Of a stretch of 6,928 nucleotides of DNA, positions 6,425 through 6,928 are shown piece after piece. Under the pieces are notes generated by a model. The model worked only from the letters and a program-made list of their open reading frames with translations. It searched no databases and had not been told where the DNA came from. Location of the stretch: NCBI GenBank assembly GCA_039798005.1, contig JBDKGV010000191.1, forward strand, positions 1 to 6,928, written 5' to 3'. How positions within the stretch are numbered: position 1 is the stretch's first letter; every line of letters begins with the position of its first letter. The DNA comes from JBDKGV01 sp039798005 (GTDB lineage: Bacteria > Fibrobacterota > Fibrobacteria > UBA5070). Made by a program: the position numbers and the translations under genes.

Positions 6425-6475
6425 TTGACACAATTCCAGACTGACATTTTTTGTCAGCCAATTGGATTTGACACA
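6425..6475. promoter_or_regulatory. Operator-like palindrome flanked by direct repeats
   Basis: CTGACA-N5-TGTCAG (6441-6457) is a perfect 6-bp-arm palindrome with a T5 spacer. It is flanked by two identical TTGACACA copies (6425-6432 and 6468-6475), so TGACA or its complement appears four times in 50 bp. TTGACA alone would match a -35 box, but neither copy has a good -10 at the right distance. The palindrome lies about 70-87 nt upstream of the start predicted from the sigma-54-like element, a usual position for an enhancer-binding activator. This is a structural observation; the binding protein is unknown. Confidence 0.4.
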
Positions 6476-6501
6476 TCTCCAATCCAAGGGGAATTCGAGC
6501 G

Positions 6502-6518
6502 TTGGCACGCCTGTTGAT
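6502..6518 (+). promoter_or_regulatory. Sigma-54-like -24/-12 promoter
   Basis: TTGGCACG-N4-TTGAT matches the sigma-54 consensus YTGGCACG-N4-TTGCW except for A in place of C at the -12 GC. The -24 GG (6504-6505) and -12 G (6516) have the required spacing. Initiation is predicted near A6528. The -12 deviation could weaken it, and no experimental support is available. Confidence 0.45.
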
Positions 6519-6527
6519 TATTCCATG

Positions 6528-6641
6528 ATTGTCGGGAGATGGACAGCCATCGACTCGACTTGATACGTACAGGTTTTTCGACCCCGCAATCCCAGACACC
6601 GCATCGAAGAGCCTCCCACCCTCCATCTGGAGGGTTTTTTT
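6528..6641 (+). ncRNA. Candidate small RNA (or terminated leader) between pyrF and the last gene
   Basis: The proposed transcript runs from the start predicted by the sigma-54-like element to the end of the terminator T-tract, about 114 nt. No credible open frame lies inside. TGTC-GGGA (6530-6537) can pair with TCCC-A-GACA (6590-6598) as an 8-bp helix with one bulge, enclosing a small ATGG/CCAT hairpin. A C/U-rich single-stranded segment with CTCCC (6613-6617) precedes the terminator and could pair with ribosome binding sites. AGATGGA (6537-6543) is also complementary to TCCATCT (6622-6628) inside the terminator, so an alternative anti-terminator fold exists. It does not match any RNA family I recognise by eye. 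Confidence 0.33.
6618..6641 (+). terminator. Rho-independent terminator
   Basis: ACCCTCC and GGAGGGT form a perfect 7-bp stem with an ATCT loop, followed directly by a T-run through 6641. It lies about 350 nt past pyrF and only 25 nt before the next start codon. It therefore terminates something transcribed from the intergenic region, or pyrF read-through. Confidence 0.9.
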
Positions 6642-6651
6642 CGTTTCGCAG

Positions 6652-6660
6652 TGTTAGAAT
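6652..6660 (+). promoter_or_regulatory. Extended -10 promoter giving a predicted leaderless transcript
   Basis: TGTTAGAAT is an extended -10 element: TG, one base, then TAGAAT (five of six matches to TATAAT). Its last base is 6 nt before ATG 6667, so the start site would coincide with the ATG. No Shine-Dalgarno sequence and no -35 box are visible; extended -10 promoters often lack the latter. The terminator immediately upstream makes a promoter here necessary unless it leaks. Confidence 0.55.
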
Positions 6661-6666
6661 AGCTTC

Positions 6667-6928
6667 ATGGCCGGTCCGGCAGAGTTCAAATTGGGTGACA
6701 CCTTGAGATCGGACATGTTCGATCAAAAGGGCTCATTGCTGCTGTGCAAAGGTTCGATCCTGGCTTCCGAGACCGCGATCGATCGACTGCGCGAAGGCGC
6801 ATTCGTCCCTCCTGTCAACCTCAAATTGCCAACCTTCGCACGTCAAGAGCACAAGCGCGGAACCCGCAACCCCTTCGACACCATTCCGCTGTGCCTCGAA
6901 CGTCTTGCCCAAGCCTACCAGATGCTTC
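6667..6928 (+). CDS. N-terminus of a probable HD-GYP-type signalling protein (3' end outside window)
   Basis: The frame is open from ATG 6667 to the window end: 87 complete codons and no stop. The start LGDTLRSDMFDQKGSLLLCKGSILASETAIDRLREGAFV matches the N-terminal pattern often found before HD-GYP domains: a degenerate repeat with D-x-F/Y-D-x-x-G-x-LLL-x-x-G-x-x-L. The following RNPFDTIPLCLERLAQAYQ resembles the linker leading into the HD-GYP core. HD-GYP proteins hydrolyse c-di-GMP, but the catalytic domain is not in view, so another output domain is possible. The ATG has an extended -10 box 6 nt upstream and no ribosome site, suggesting leaderless translation. Confidence 0.6.
   Translation, partial: MAGPAEFKLGDTLRSDMFDQKGSLLLCKGSILASETAIDRLREGAFVPPVNLKLPTFARQEHKRGTRNPFDTIPLCLERLAQAYQML

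Noticed and set aside
6425..6453. TTGACA at 6425-6430 as a sigma-70 promoter
   Set aside because: The -35 match is perfect, but at 16-18 nt spacing only T-rich sequence without a TATAAT-like box is found; the second TTGACA at 6468 likewise lacks a -10.
6308..6508. Minus-strand open frame of 66 codons in the intergenic region, and larger overlapping minus-strand frames there
   Set aside because: No ribosome site, no recognisable motif, and it runs across the palindrome, direct repeats and promoter-like element, which look regulatory rather than coding.
6748..6760. GGTTCGATCC, resembling a tRNA T-loop
   Set aside because: The flanking bases cannot form a T-stem and no acceptor or anticodon arm is present; it lies in the reading frame of the last gene.

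Overview
This is a GC-rich bacterial window that reads as ordinary chromosome. It has compact gene spacing, rho-independent terminators and housekeeping genes (HU, tRNA methyltransferase, pyrF). An exported protein with a C-terminal phenylalanine, plus envelope-type domains, suggests a Gram-negative with an outer membrane. The phylum cannot be fixed by eye. The CsgG/LpoB-like exported protein, type-2 PyrF and HU with a Lys/Ala/Pro tail would fit Fibrobacterota, Spirochaetota or delta-proteobacteria-like lineages, but this is only an impression. No transposase, integrase, tRNA, rRNA or CRISPR array was seen.

Layout. Positions 1-1938 (+) hold the 3' part of a PAS-PAS-GGDEF-EAL cyclic-di-GMP enzyme. 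Positions 1939-2201 are a convergent intergenic region with three inverted repeats, one of them the terminator of the HU gene. The minus-strand block 2202-4257 carries HU (2202-2591), a TrmJ/SpoU-type RNA 2'-O-methyltransferase (2745-3482) and a calcineurin-like metallophosphohydrolase (3496-4257). The last two form a tight operon. Divergently from 4346 lie an exported CsgG/LpoB-like protein with a P13-like C-terminal part (4346-5368) and pyrF (5404-6267).

The gap 6268-6666 is the least explained part. It contains a hairpin just after pyrF, a repeat- and palindrome-rich stretch, a close match to a sigma-54 -24/-12 promoter, a possible small RNA of about 114 nt and a strong terminator. After that terminator an extended -10 box sits exactly 6 nt before the ATG of the last gene. 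That gene looks like the N-terminus of an HD-GYP-type protein and runs off the window.

c-di-GMP turnover genes may stand at both ends (EAL on the left, putative HD-GYP on the right), but nothing shows they act together. The middle genes are housekeeping. The most interesting material is regulatory: the candidate small RNA or attenuator, and apparently leaderless starts at 6667 and perhaps 5404. No convincing new multi-gene system is visible.
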